NCBI GenBank assembly: GCA_016124255.1
Contig: WGOB01000014.1
Location: 34,692-98,691, forward strand
Length of the DNA stretch: 64,000 bases
Reading direction: 5' to 3'
From: Alphaproteobacteria bacterium
GTDB taxonomy: Bacteria; Pseudomonadota; Alphaproteobacteria; Caulobacterales; Aquidulcibacteraceae
The notes beneath the pieces are model-generated. The model saw nothing but the letters and a program-made list of their open reading frames with translations, did not search any database and had not been told where the DNA came from. Position 1 is the stretch's first letter, and each line of letters starts with the position of its first letter. Made by a program: the position numbers and the translations under genes. Positions 34,696 through 43,445 of the stretch are shown here, piece by piece.

Positions 34696-35325
34696 ATGAT
34701 CGGGCTGTTGAAGGGCGTCGTGGCGGCGATCGGCGAGGACGCCGCGCTGATCGAGGTGAACGGCGTGGGCTATGTCGCGCAGGCGGGGGCGCGCACGCTG
34801 GGGCGCCTCAGCGTCGGGGAAGCCGCCACGCTCTATGTTGAGACGCACGTGCGCGAAGACGCGATCAAGCTCTTCGGCTTCCTTTCCGAAGAAGAGCGCG
34901 GCTGGTTCGTGCACCTGCAATCGGCGCCGGGCGTCGGCGCCAAAGTGGCGCTGGCGATCCTCGATGTGCTCTCGCCGACGGAACTCGCCGACGCGATCGC
35001 GCTGGAGGATCGCGCCTCGATTGCCCGCGCCAATGGCGTCGGCCCCAAGCTCGCCGCCCGCATCGCGCAGGAACTCTCCGGCAAGGCGCCGCCGCGGGGC
35101 TTTGGCGTCCATGGCGCGTTGAGCCCTTCGCCGCGTGCGGTGAACGATGGCGGCGCGCCCGCCGGCGGCGCCGGCGCGCGCAACGAGGCGGTCTCTGCGC
35201 TGGTGAATCTCGGCATCGATCAGGCGAGCGCCGCGCGCGCGGTCGCCGCCGCCGCCAAGAGCTTCAAGGACGAACCGCCCACCGGAGAGTTGATCCGCGC
35301 TGCACTTCGCGAGACTTCGCGCTAA
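34696..35325 (+). CDS. ruvA: Holliday junction DNA helicase subunit RuvA
   Basis: A 209-residue protein that binds the four-way junction as a tetramer and loads RuvB. MIGLLKGVVAAIGEDAALIEVNGVG is the OB-fold N-terminus; LQSAPGVGAKVALAILDVL and ANGVGPKLAARIAQEL are the two helix-hairpin-helix motifs. After a flexible Gly/Ala linker, the C-terminal RuvB-contact domain has NEAVSALVNLGIDQASAARAV. Length and order are standard. Confidence 0.95.
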   Translation: MIGLLKGVVAAIGEDAALIEVNGVGYVAQAGARTLGRLSVGEAATLYVETHVREDAIKLFGFLSEEERGWFVHLQSAPGVGAKVALAILDVLSPTELADAIALEDRASIARANGVGPKLAARIAQELSGKAPPRGFGVHGALSPSPRAVNDGGAPAGGAGARNEAVSALVNLGIDQASAARAVAAAAKSFKDEPPTGELIRAALRETSR

Positions 35326-35352
35326 AGACATGGCTGCGAAGAGGTGTATCCC

Positions 35353-35985
35353 GTGGCCAAGCAGAAATCCGCCAAGCCCAAACGCGCGAAAAAATCGCGC
35401 AAGGCGATCATCCCCCTACGGAAGAAGACGCTCCATAACGGGGCGCTGAAAGTGATCCTCCGGGTGCTCGATGTGCCGCGCGACGACGGCACGCTGATGG
35501 AGGGCGTCAAGCGCGAGATCGTGCGTCGGCGCGATGCGGCCGCTGCACTCGTGCACGATGTCGAGCGCGACGCTGTGCTGCTGGCGGAGGTGTTTCGCGC
35601 GCCGGTCTATGATTGCGGCGGCGCCGGCTGGCTTCGCGAGATCGTGGCCGGCGTGGTGGAGAAAGGCGAGGCGCCGGAGGACTGCATCCGCCGCGAACTG
35701 ATGGAGGAAGTGGGCATCCGCGCCGAGACGTTGACGCCCATCGCTGCGGTTTTCGCCAGCCCCGGCTACACCACAGAACGGCTGCACATCTTCTACGCGC
35801 CGATCCGCGCTGACGACCTGATCGACGAAAGCGCGCGCGGCGTGGACGCCGGCGAGGACGTCGCGCGCGTCTGGATCCCGCTCGCGGAGTTCCTCGATGC
35901 GCTGCCGGCCTGCGCCGACGCCAAGACGCTGATCGCCGGCCAATGGCTCGCCGCGCAGCGCGGCGCCGGCAAGAACGATGCGTGA
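35353..35985 (+). CDS. Nudix hydrolase, ADP-ribose pyrophosphatase-like
   Basis: A 210-residue Nudix protein with intact Nudix box GVVEKGEAPEDCIRRELMEEVGI (the G-x5-E-x7-REUxEExGU pattern). The upstream VYDCGGAGWLREIVAGV and downstream SPGYTTERLHIFYAPI are typical of ADP-sugar or GDP-mannose hydrolases of the NudF/NudK type. The N-terminus is Lys-rich (AKQKSAKPKRAKKSRK). Start GTG 35353 has an AGAGG site 8 bases upstream; GTG 35344 is an alternative. It lies between ruvA and ruvB. Confidence 0.87.
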   Translation: MAKQKSAKPKRAKKSRKAIIPLRKKTLHNGALKVILRVLDVPRDDGTLMEGVKREIVRRRDAAAALVHDVERDAVLLAEVFRAPVYDCGGAGWLREIVAGVVEKGEAPEDCIRRELMEEVGIRAETLTPIAAVFASPGYTTERLHIFYAPIRADDLIDESARGVDAGEDVARVWIPLAEFLDALPACADAKTLIAGQWLAAQRGAGKNDA

Positions 35986-36009
35986 ACCGAATCGCGGTAG
36001 GCGTGGACC

Positions 36010-37056
36010 ATGGCTGATTCCGCTTCCGCGCGCCTTGTGACCGCCGACCGCCAGCCGGGCGAAAGCGCGGACCGGGCGCTGCGCCCGCAGGGCTTTGACG
36101 AATTTATCGGCCAGCCGGCGGCGAAATCGAACCTCAAAGTGTTCGTCGACGCCGCGCGCGGACGCGCCGAGGCGCTCGATCACGTATTGCTGTTCGGCCC
36201 GCCGGGTTTGGGCAAGACGACGCTGGCGCAAATCCTTGCGCGCGAGCTGGGCGTCGGCTTCCGCGCCACCAGCGGCCCGGTGATCGCGCGGGCCGGCGAT
36301 CTCGCTGCGCTGCTCACGAACCTCGAGCCGCGCGACGTGCTGTTCATCGACGAGATCCATCGGCTCTCGCCGGCGGTCGAGGAAATCCTCTATCCGGCGA
36401 TGGAGGATTACCACATCGATCTCATCATCGGCGAAGGGCCGAGCGCACGCAGCGTGCGCATCGACATCGCGCCGTTCACGCTCGTGGGCGCCACGACGCG
36501 GGCGGGTCTGCTTGGCACGCCACTGCGCGATCGCTTCGGGATTCCGGTGCGTTTGGATTTCTACGGGCCGGAAGAATTGTGCACGATCGTGCGTCGCGCG
36601 GGCGACAAGCTCAATGCGCCGCTCACGGACGAAGGCGCGCTGGAGATCGCCAAGCGCGCGCGCGGCACGCCGCGGGTGGCGGTGCGCTTGCTGCGGCGTG
36701 TGCGCGATTTCTCCGACGCGTCCGGCGGCGCGATCGATGCGCGTTTGGCGGACGCGGCGCTGAAGCGCCTCGACGTGGACGGCGACGGCCTCGACATGCT
36801 CGACCGGCGCTATCTCCATGCGCTGGTGGAGACGTATGGCGGGGGGCCTGTCGGCGTCGAAACGCTCGCCGCCGCGTTGAGCGAAGCGCGCGACGCGATC
36901 GAAGACATGATCGAGCCTTATCTGATGCAGCAAGGCTTCGTCATGCGCACCCCCCGCGGCCGCATGGCCGCGCCGCGCGCGTACGAACGGCTTGGCAAGA
37001 TCGCCCCGCGGCGGGGGCTGGATCAGGGCGGGTTGTTCGACGGGGGTGAGGGGTAG
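36010..37056 (+). CDS. ruvB: Holliday junction DNA helicase subunit RuvB
   Basis: A 348-residue AAA+ motor of branch migration. [15 protein letters not shown] precedes Walker [16 protein letters not shown], Walker [13 protein letters not shown], sensor 1 [11 protein letters not shown] and the arginine finger in TPLRDRFG. The C-terminal winged helix ends in [17 protein letters not shown]. Complete and standard. A GAGGGG sequence at its end provides the ribosome binding site for the next gene. Confidence 0.96.
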   Translation: MADSASARLVTADRQPGESADRALRPQGFDEFIGQPAAKSNLKVFVDAARGRAEALDHVLLFGPPGLGKTTLAQILARELGVGFRATSGPVIARAGDLAALLTNLEPRDVLFIDEIHRLSPAVEEILYPAMEDYHIDLIIGEGPSARSVRIDIAPFTLVGATTRAGLLGTPLRDRFGIPVRLDFYGPEELCTIVRRAGDKLNAPLTDEGALEIAKRARGTPRVAVRLLRRVRDFSDASGGAIDARLADAALKRLDVDGDGLDMLDRRYLHALVETYGGGPVGVETLAAALSEARDAIEDMIEPYLMQQGFVMRTPRGRMAAPRAYERLGKIAPRRGLDQGGLFDGGEG

Positions 37057-37062
37057 CTCAGT

Positions 37063-37899
37063 TTGAAGGAACACTTTCTCCCGGAATGGTTATCTTCACA
37101 ATGGGCAACCGGAAGTCCGGATGGAAAGCTTCAACTCTATCGAGTTGATCTCGGGAAGGTCTGGACAAAGCGAATCTACCCCGGCGCCACAGGCTATAAA
37201 AACGACCTCCTAGGAATCGGAGAGCCCGGCCTAGGGACGATCAACAAGAACGACTTGGAGCTTCGAGGTCAGGTAATAGACAGCAAGGCAGCAGAGATTC
37301 GCGTCAAGCTTGAGAGCGGAGAAAGCCTCAGCCGCGATGAACGGATCACCTGGGTGCGGGTGTTGATGTACTTACGCCTTCGAGAGCCGGAAATTGTGGA
37401 GTATCTGCGGGATTATGCGCCGAGGGTTTTTGAGGAACGTCTGACAAGCAACGTTGTAGAGGACGGCGATCCGCGATCGATGTTACAATGGACGAAGGAG
37501 GAGGTTCCAGGATACGTTGAAAACTGTTGGCATCAGATTTACCCCGACCTCGTAAACTCGGACAGACCCGCCCAAGACCTTCTTCAATTTCACGATTGGG
37601 TCCAAGATTTCACCGCAAGTGGGATCAAGCTGCTGCTGTCAGACAGACCGCTCTTGTTGACGCCGCACCTCGGGCATTCAGACGCGATCCTCTGCCTGCC
37701 GCTCTCACCAAGAACAGCGTTTCTTGCCGCTAGGAGCGAAACAATGGCTTCGCGGCTGCTCGCGGAGAAACCCAAGGATCTTGCCGGACGCATCAATGAA
37801 CAGAGCATTCGGCGATCCAAGCGATACGTCTATGGCTCAGACCAGTCTTCGGAGCGGTTCATTGAGAATAGACTCTCGCTCAAACAGGAAACGCCATGA
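37063..37899 (+). CDS. DUF4238-like protein of lower GC content
   Basis: A 278-residue protein starting at TTG with GAGGGG 8 bases before; ruvB's stop in the same frame forbids an earlier start. KEHFLPEWLSSQW at the N-terminus corresponds to the HYVPqFyL start of DUF4238, and LLSDRPLLLTPHL with CLPLSPRTAFLA to its C-terminal half. The function of the family is unknown. The gene is clearly AT-richer than its neighbours, with codons such as TTA and ATA that are rare around it, so it was probably acquired. It overlaps the next gene by 4 bases. Confidence 0.68.
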   Translation: MKEHFLPEWLSSQWATGSPDGKLQLYRVDLGKVWTKRIYPGATGYKNDLLGIGEPGLGTINKNDLELRGQVIDSKAAEIRVKLESGESLSRDERITWVRVLMYLRLREPEIVEYLRDYAPRVFEERLTSNVVEDGDPRSMLQWTKEEVPGYVENCWHQIYPDLVNSDRPAQDLLQFHDWVQDFTASGIKLLLSDRPLLLTPHLGHSDAILCLPLSPRTAFLAARSETMASRLLAEKPKDLAGRINEQSIRRSKRYVYGSDQSSERFIENRLSLKQETP

Positions 37900-38255
37900 T
37901 CACGTCCGCCCGTTTTGTCATCGCTGTGCCGGACCTGGCGCGTTCGGCGCAATTCTATCGCGACGTGCTCGGGTTCACCGTGCATGAGATCGGTGATCCG
38001 GGGTGGCGGTTCTATGAGCGCGACGCGGTGATCGTGATGGCGGGCGAATGCGCCGACGCGATCCCGCCGCGCGAGCTCGGCGATCATTCCTATTTCGCTT
38101 ATCTCGAAGTCGACGACATCGACGCGATCTATGCGCGCGTGACCGCGGCGGGCGCGGAGGCGTTCGCGCCGCCTGTCGACGAGCCGTGGGGCATGCGCGA
38201 GTTCGGCATGCGCACCATCGACGGCCACAGGATCAGGTTCGGGCAGCGGCTGTAA
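37896..38255 (+). CDS. VOC-family (glyoxalase/bleomycin resistance-like) protein
   Basis: A 119-residue single VOC module. It starts with SARFVIAVPDLARSAQFYRDVLGFTV and shows SYFAYLEVDDIDAIYARVTAAGAE and the C-terminal MREFGMRTIDGHRIRFGQ. The first metal-ligand His of glyoxalase I is not present (FVIAVPD), so a binding or other lyase function is possible. It begins within the DUF4238 stop (ATGA) yet has the normal high GC content, showing that the composition break falls exactly between the two genes. Confidence 0.84.
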   Translation: MITSARFVIAVPDLARSAQFYRDVLGFTVHEIGDPGWRFYERDAVIVMAGECADAIPPRELGDHSYFAYLEVDDIDAIYARVTAAGAEAFAPPVDEPWGMREFGMRTIDGHRIRFGQRL

Positions 38256-38259
38256 CGCG

Positions 38260-38877
38260 CTAGCGCCCGCGTCCGCCGATGAGGCGGAGTTTGAACACGA
38301 TCCCGGCCGCGCGCACGGCGAAGGTGATTGCGAGCGCGATCAGCATCGGCCAGCGGCCGGCCACGCCGGCGCCGTCCGCGATGAGATACGCGCAGCCGCC
38401 CGCGAGCGCGGCGGTGACATAAAGCTCCGTCTGCGGAGAAAAGATCAGCGGCTGGCGGTTGGCGAGCGTGTCGCGCAGGATGCCGCCGCCCGAGGCGCCG
38501 ATCGACGCGAGAAACACGCTCGTCGCCGGATCGATGCCGAGCGCGCTCAGCCGCTCCATGCCCTCGGCGGTGAAGAGCGCGAGCCCCGCCGCATCGAGCC
38601 AGTTCAGCGTCTTCTCCGGCAGCCGCGCCGTGCGCGCGATCAGGAACGCGATGACGCCGGCGCCGACCGCGATCCAGAGCGGCGCCGGGTTCGCGACCCA
38701 ACGGACCGGCTCCACCCCGCTGACGAGATCGACGATCGTGCCCCCGCCAAGCCCCGCGACCACCGACAAGAACATTGCGCCGATGAGGTCGAACTTCTCC
38801 TCGTTGGCCACGACCCCGCCGGACGCGGCGAAAGCGACCGTGCCGACGAGACCAAGAGCAAAGAGCGTGGCTTCCAT
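38260..38877 (-). CDS. TRIC-type channel family membrane protein (UPF0126/YadS-like)
   Basis: A 205-residue membrane protein of seven helices arranged as two repeats. Each repeat has a glycine-rich turn: VVAGLGGGTIVDLV and SIGASGGGILRDTLANR. Prokaryotic members form trimeric cation (potassium) channels; earlier databases called them UPF0126 or glycine transporter-related. The first repeat has VDL where RD is usual. The gene converges with the VOC gene, 4 bases apart. Confidence 0.87.
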   Translation of the reverse strand: MEATLFALGLVGTVAFAASGGVVANEEKFDLIGAMFLSVVAGLGGGTIVDLVSGVEPVRWVANPAPLWIAVGAGVIAFLIARTARLPEKTLNWLDAAGLALFTAEGMERLSALGIDPATSVFLASIGASGGGILRDTLANRQPLIFSPQTELYVTAALAGGCAYLIADGAGVAGRWPMLIALAITFAVRAAGIVFKLRLIGGRGR

Positions 38878-38976
38878 CGCGGCTGCTTAGCCCAGGGCCC
38901 GCGCCTTGACGATGGCGCCGCCGGGGCAGACCCTGCCGGCGCGCCCCGGCGGCGCGTTGGCGTTTGGAGCATCCTC

Positions 38977-39738
38977 ATGAGCGATCCGCGGCGTTCCGTA
39001 TCCGGACTATCCGTCTTCATCACCGGCGCCGCCTCCGGCATGGGGGCTGCTGCGGCGCGGATCTTCGCCGGCGAGGGTGCGAAGGTCGCGGTGACGGACT
39101 ATAACGGCGAGGGCGCGGCGGCTGTCGCGGCCGAGATCGGCGCCAATGCCCGCGCCTGGCGGCTCGACGTCGCAGACCACGATGCGATCAAGCGGGTGAT
39201 CGAGGAGGCGGCGGCGCATTTCGGCGGGATCGATTGCGTCGTCAACAATGCCGGCATCGGGCGGTTCATGCCGCTCGATGGAGAGAGGTATGACGGGCAT
39301 TGGGACGAGATGATCGCGGTGTGCCTCACCGCGCACCAGCGCATCGTGCGCGCGGCGCTGCCGCATCTGCGGCGGTCGGCATCGCCGCGCATCGTCAACA
39401 TCGCGTCCACCGAAGGCCTCGGCGCCACGCCCCTCGACAGCGCCTATGTCGCGGCAAAGACCGGCGTCACCGGCCTCACGCGCGCGATGGCCGTCGATCT
39501 CGGCCGCGAGGGGATCACGGCGAACTGCATCTGTCCCGGGCCGATCGCGACGGGCATGACCGCGGGCATCCCCGACGAGCACAAGACGATCTTTGCGAAA
39601 CGGCGGACGGCGCTGGCGCGTTACGGGCAGCCGGAGGAGGTGGCGCACATCGTCGTCAGCTTGTGCATGCCGGCGGCGAGCTACATCACCGGCGCCGTCA
39701 TCCCCGTCGATGGCGGGCTGATGGCGAAGAACGCCTAG
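38977..39738 (+). CDS. SDR-family oxidoreductase
   Basis: A 253-residue short-chain dehydrogenase. VFITGAASGMGAAAARIF is the TGxxxGxG cofactor site, VNNAGIGRFMPL the structural NNAG, ASTEG holds the catalytic Ser, and SAYVAAKTG the YxxxK pair. C-terminal YITGAVIPVDGGLMAK is the typical classical-SDR ending. Acceptor unknown. It converges on the TonB receptor gene across a bidirectional-looking terminator. Confidence 0.9.
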   Translation: MSDPRRSVSGLSVFITGAASGMGAAAARIFAGEGAKVAVTDYNGEGAAAVAAEIGANARAWRLDVADHDAIKRVIEEAAAHFGGIDCVVNNAGIGRFMPLDGERYDGHWDEMIAVCLTAHQRIVRAALPHLRRSASPRIVNIASTEGLGATPLDSAYVAAKTGVTGLTRAMAVDLGREGITANCICPGPIATGMTAGIPDEHKTIFAKRRTALARYGQPEEVAHIVVSLCMPAASYITGAVIPVDGGLMAKNA

Positions 39739-39756
39739 CGCGCGCATGCGACGCGG

Positions 39757-39791
39757 ATAAAGAAAAAGGGCGGCTCCGAAGAGCCGCCCTT
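39757..39791 (-). terminator. Intrinsic terminator of the TonB-receptor gene
   Basis: AAGGGCGGCTC-CGAA-GAGCCGCCCTT (39766-39791) is a perfect 11-base stem; read on the minus strand it has a TTCG loop and is followed by a T-run (TTTTTCTTTAT). It ends the TonB-receptor transcript and may also limit transcription from the SDR gene. Confidence 0.9.
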
Positions 39792-39818
39792 GATGGCTGC
39801 ACGTGGGACGATGCGCGC

Positions 39819-42800
39819 TTAGAACTCGTAGCGCAGGCCGATCTGGATCACCCAGCGGCTTTCATCGAGGTTGCGCGTCATGGTCTGCGTCGTGTTCACG
39901 CCGCTGATCAGGTAGCGATTGCAGGAGAGGACGCCGTCATTGTCGGAGACGCCGTCGGCGCCCGCGCACGCGACGTTGAAGAGGCGGAAGTCTTCCGGGA
40001 ATTCCTCAACGATGCCCCACTCGTCATTGATGAGGTTGAGCACGTTGGCGATGTCGAACGTGAGCCGGGCGCGGTTGCCGCGGAACAGCGCCGGGATGTC
40101 CTGGCTGATCTGCAGATCGACCTGCTCGATGTTCGGGTTGTTGAACGAGCCCCGCGGCACGATCCCGCCGGTCGGGATGTTGAAGCGCTCGACCATGGTG
40201 ACGAGGTCTGCGTAAGCGCTGCCGCTGTAGGCGACGAGCGGATCCGCCGTGGCGGAGCTGACGTCGGGCACGTACGCGAGCTGGGCGCCGCGGTTGACGC
40301 CGAACACAGGGTTGCGGCCCGTGCCGCCGCTCATTGTGAACGTCACCGGGCGGCCGGCACGCACTTCACCGAATAAAGTGAAGCGCGTTTCGAGGTCGCC
40401 GATGAAGTTGCGGCGGAAGCCGAGATCGAACTTGAAGTTCTCCTCGACGTCCTCCTGGCTGCGCCCGGTCGTGGCGCTGTTCGGATCGAAGGAGGCGAAC
40501 TGGCCGCCGTAAAGCGAAGACGCCGTCGAACTGAAGCGCGCGGTGTTCGAAAATTCCTCGAGTTCCTGCACCGTGTAGGACACGCCGACCGAGATGCCGT
40601 TGTCCCATTCCTTGCCGGCCGAGAGGCTGGCGATCCAGCTGAACGTCTCTTCGCCCGGGTTGAACGCTTCGATGTCGCGGTTCGAGCCGGGGTTCGTGGA
40701 GGAGACGGTCGTCCCTGTGATCGAGTTTCGTTGCGCGGTGGAGAGGCCGTCGTAGCGGATGCGTCCATCCGGCGTCAGCGCCTGCTGGCCGTTCACGATC
40801 AGCGGCTGGGCGCGGATGTCGCGGAAGGCGAGGCCTTCATTGGTGCGGATGCCGATGGCGTCGAAGCCGAGGCGCCAACCGCCGGCCAGGTCCCAGCCGA
40901 CCGACACGTTGCCCTTCCAATCGGACGGGATCTCGAAATCGGGCGAGATGATGTTGGTTTCCGATGTCGGCGACGCGCTGGTGCCGCCCAGCGCGGCCTG
41001 CACCGACGCCGGGATCGTCGTGCCGAATGTCGAATTCACCGGCACGTTGAGCGCAGCAAGGCAGATCGCCGATTGCGTGGCGCAATTCACTGCGCCGCTG
41101 GTCTCGGTGAGGAAGCCGAAGCCGCCGGTGTCGAAGCTCGTGGCGTTTTGCGATTGCGGCGTGCGCTGGAAGGTCAGCGTGTTGTCGATGATGCCGGTGT
41201 TGGAGAACACGTTCGACAAGAACACGTCCGGCAGGCCGCCGGAGAAGAGGCCAACGCCGCCGCTGATGCGGAGATCGTCGGTGGCGTCGTAAGTGAAGGA
41301 CACGCGCGGCATCAGCACGTCGCGCCCGTCATAGGTCTCCTGGTTCGTCCGCCCCGGATAGCGTGCTGAGAAATTCGGGTTGAGCGCGGGCTCTGCGTTG
41401 ACCTGATAGGTGTCCCAGCGCAGGCCAGCGTTCAGCGTGAACTGGCTCGTGACGTCCCAGCTGTCCTGCACGAACAGCGTGTAGACGTCGTAGTCAAAAA
41501 TGCCGGCGGCGTCGTTGGGATCGCCGGAGATGGCGTTGCGATAGACCAGTTCGCCGGCGCGGCCGGCGGTGAAGTCAGCGATCGAGTCAAAATAATACGT
41601 GCCGTCGCTGTTGGGCAGGAAGATGTTGAAGACGTCGGTGTTCTGCCATTGCGCGCCGGCCTTGAGGAGGTGGCGGCCGAGTTGGAGTTCGCCGGAGAAC
41701 TGCGCCTGGTCGTTGCCGGTCTCCAGGAAGTTGGCGTGGCGGAACTGGTCGGGGCCGAACCGCACGACCGCGACGGTCTGCGACCCGTTGCGGCAATTGA
41801 GGCTCGGGTTCTGCTGGCCGGCCGCATCGAGGCTCGTCGCCGTCGAGCAGACGCGGATATCGGAAAATTCCTGCCCCGACGGTGGCTGTTGGAGGCGCAC
41901 GTAGTCGCGCTGTGCGTAGCGGAACTCGGTGGAGAAATTGCTCGTCCAGTCCGAGTTGATCTGCAGCGAGAGCGTCTCGTCGTCTTCGCCGGTGAGGTAC
42001 CATTGGCTGTCGAGGCCAGCGCTCGTGGTGTTGAGGTTCGTACGCTGGATCACGCCGGATTCAGAGGAGCGATACGTGAACGACGCGCGGTGGTCGTCGG
42101 TGATGTCCCAGTCGATCCGCGCGGTGTATTTCTCGTCGGTGATCGGCTTGGTGTTGGTGATGCCGCCGAAGGGGAAGGACGAGCCGTAGGTGTTGGCGAA
42201 CACGTCGGTGACGGCGTCGATCTGGGCCTGCGACATCGGCACGATGCTGCCGGCGACGCTTGAAGGGCCGGTGATGTTGGTGGCGAAGCCGCCGCCGGCG
42301 GGGCCGACCGCGGTGGTGTCGGCGGATTCATACGTTTCGTAGGACAGCGCGAAGAAGAGCGCGCCCGGGATGATCGGGCCGCGGAAGGTGGCGCCCCAAT
42401 TGTCCTGCGTGGTGAAGTTGGAGACCGGCGCGCCGTCGATGCGGGTGCCGACGAGGCCTTCGTTCAGATAATTGACGAACGCCGAGCCTTCAAAATCATT
42501 CGTGCCTTCACGGAGGACCACGTTGATCGCGCCGCCGAGGAAGTCGCCGTTCTCCACGTCGAACGGCACCGACTCCACCGAGAATTGGCGCACCGAGTCG
42601 AGCGAGACGGGGCCGCGCCGCGTCGGCAGGCCGCCGGTGTTGAGGCCGAAATCGTCCTGGGCCTGCACGCCGTCGATGGTGATGCGGTTGGTGCGGGGGT
42701 TGGAGCAGGCGATGGAGATGCCGCCGTCGCCGCGGGCGTTCTGGCTGACCAGCGGGTCGCGGCGCGCGAGGTCGCGGATGTCGCGGGTGATGGAGACGGC

Positions 42801-43238
42801 GCCGTCGATGTCGTCGCGCGACAGCACCGTGGCGGACCCGACGACGTCAGTCACGGTCGCCGGCGTGGCGACGATGACGATCTCGTCTTCGGACGGGTCC
42901 AGGTCGATCACCACGCGCAGCGGCGCCCCGACCGTCAGGAAGACGTTCTCGATGCGCTCGCCCTGGAAGTCCGGCGCTTCGATTTCGATGCTGTAGGGGC
43001 CGCCGACGCGCAGGCCGCGCAAGTCGAAGATGCCCGATGGGCCCGTCGTTTCGACCGAGCGCGCGCCGGTCGGCACGTGGGTGACGGTGACCTCCGCCCC
43101 GGCGATCGGCGCGCCGCCCGCGTCGGTGACTTCGCCGCGGACGGCGGACGTCGTCTCCTGGCCGAAGGCAAGGCCGGAGAACGCGACGGTGGAAAGCGCG
43201 GTCAGCGCTGCGCCGCGGGCGAGAAAGTTCATTTTCAT
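39819..43238 (-). CDS. TonB-dependent receptor with carboxypeptidase-like regulatory domain (Oar-like)
   Basis: A 1139-residue outer-membrane protein. Signal peptide to AFGQ (about residue 26); then a carboxypeptidase regulatory-like beta-sandwich (SAVRGEVTDAGGAPIAGAEV to SGIFDLRGLRVGG), a plug domain from about 120, and a large beta-barrel ending ...IQIGLRYEF with the C-terminal Phe recognised by the BAM complex. Uptake is energised by TonB. The combination with a regulatory-like domain and length above 1000 is typical of Oar-like receptors for large ligands such as peptides or glycans. ATG 43238 follows a GGGGG ribosome site. Ligand unknown. Confidence 0.9.
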   Translation of the reverse strand: MKMNFLARGAALTALSTVAFSGLAFGQETTSAVRGEVTDAGGAPIAGAEVTVTHVPTGARSVETTGPSGIFDLRGLRVGGPYSIEIEAPDFQGERIENVFLTVGAPLRVVIDLDPSEDEIVIVATPATVTDVVGSATVLSRDDIDGAVSITRDIRDLARRDPLVSQNARGDGGISIACSNPRTNRITIDGVQAQDDFGLNTGGLPTRRGPVSLDSVRQFSVESVPFDVENGDFLGGAINVVLREGTNDFEGSAFVNYLNEGLVGTRIDGAPVSNFTTQDNWGATFRGPIIPGALFFALSYETYESADTTAVGPAGGGFATNITGPSSVAGSIVPMSQAQIDAVTDVFANTYGSSFPFGGITNTKPITDEKYTARIDWDITDDHRASFTYRSSESGVIQRTNLNTTSAGLDSQWYLTGEDDETLSLQINSDWTSNFSTEFRYAQRDYVRLQQPPSGQEFSDIRVCSTATSLDAAGQQNPSLNCRNGSQTVAVVRFGPDQFRHANFLETGNDQAQFSGELQLGRHLLKAGAQWQNTDVFNIFLPNSDGTYYFDSIADFTAGRAGELVYRNAISGDPNDAAGIFDYDVYTLFVQDSWDVTSQFTLNAGLRWDTYQVNAEPALNPNFSARYPGRTNQETYDGRDVLMPRVSFTYDATDDLRISGGVGLFSGGLPDVFLSNVFSNTGIIDNTLTFQRTPQSQNATSFDTGGFGFLTETSGAVNCATQSAICLAALNVPVNSTFGTTIPASVQAALGGTSASPTSETNIISPDFEIPSDWKGNVSVGWDLAGGWRLGFDAIGIRTNEGLAFRDIRAQPLIVNGQQALTPDGRIRYDGLSTAQRNSITGTTVSSTNPGSNRDIEAFNPGEETFSWIASLSAGKEWDNGISVGVSYTVQELEEFSNTARFSSTASSLYGGQFASFDPNSATTGRSQEDVEENFKFDLGFRRNFIGDLETRFTLFGEVRAGRPVTFTMSGGTGRNPVFGVNRGAQLAYVPDVSSATADPLVAYSGSAYADLVTMVERFNIPTGGIVPRGSFNNPNIEQVDLQISQDIPALFRGNRARLTFDIANVLNLINDEWGIVEEFPEDFRLFNVACAGADGVSDNDGVLSCNRYLISGVNTTQTMTRNLDESRWVIQIGLRYEF

Positions 43239-43445
43239 GGAAACCCCCAGATGCACCCCAGGGGCGGGCGAGAGAAAACCCTGCCCCCGTGCCGGCGAGG
43301 GCGTATCTACGCTCGTCAACTGTTCATTAAAGGATTTGTGAAGGTTCGATGACAGCGGGCCGCTTTTGTTGCGACGCAGCGCCGCCATGGCGCGACGGAC
43401 ACACTCGCGCCGCCTTTCCTTACACCGCCGAAAGGCGCCGCTGCG

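Noticed and set aside
35416..37074. A 552-codon open frame on the minus strand
   Set aside because: Opposes the Nudix and ruvB genes, which have full family motifs; no motif on this strand.
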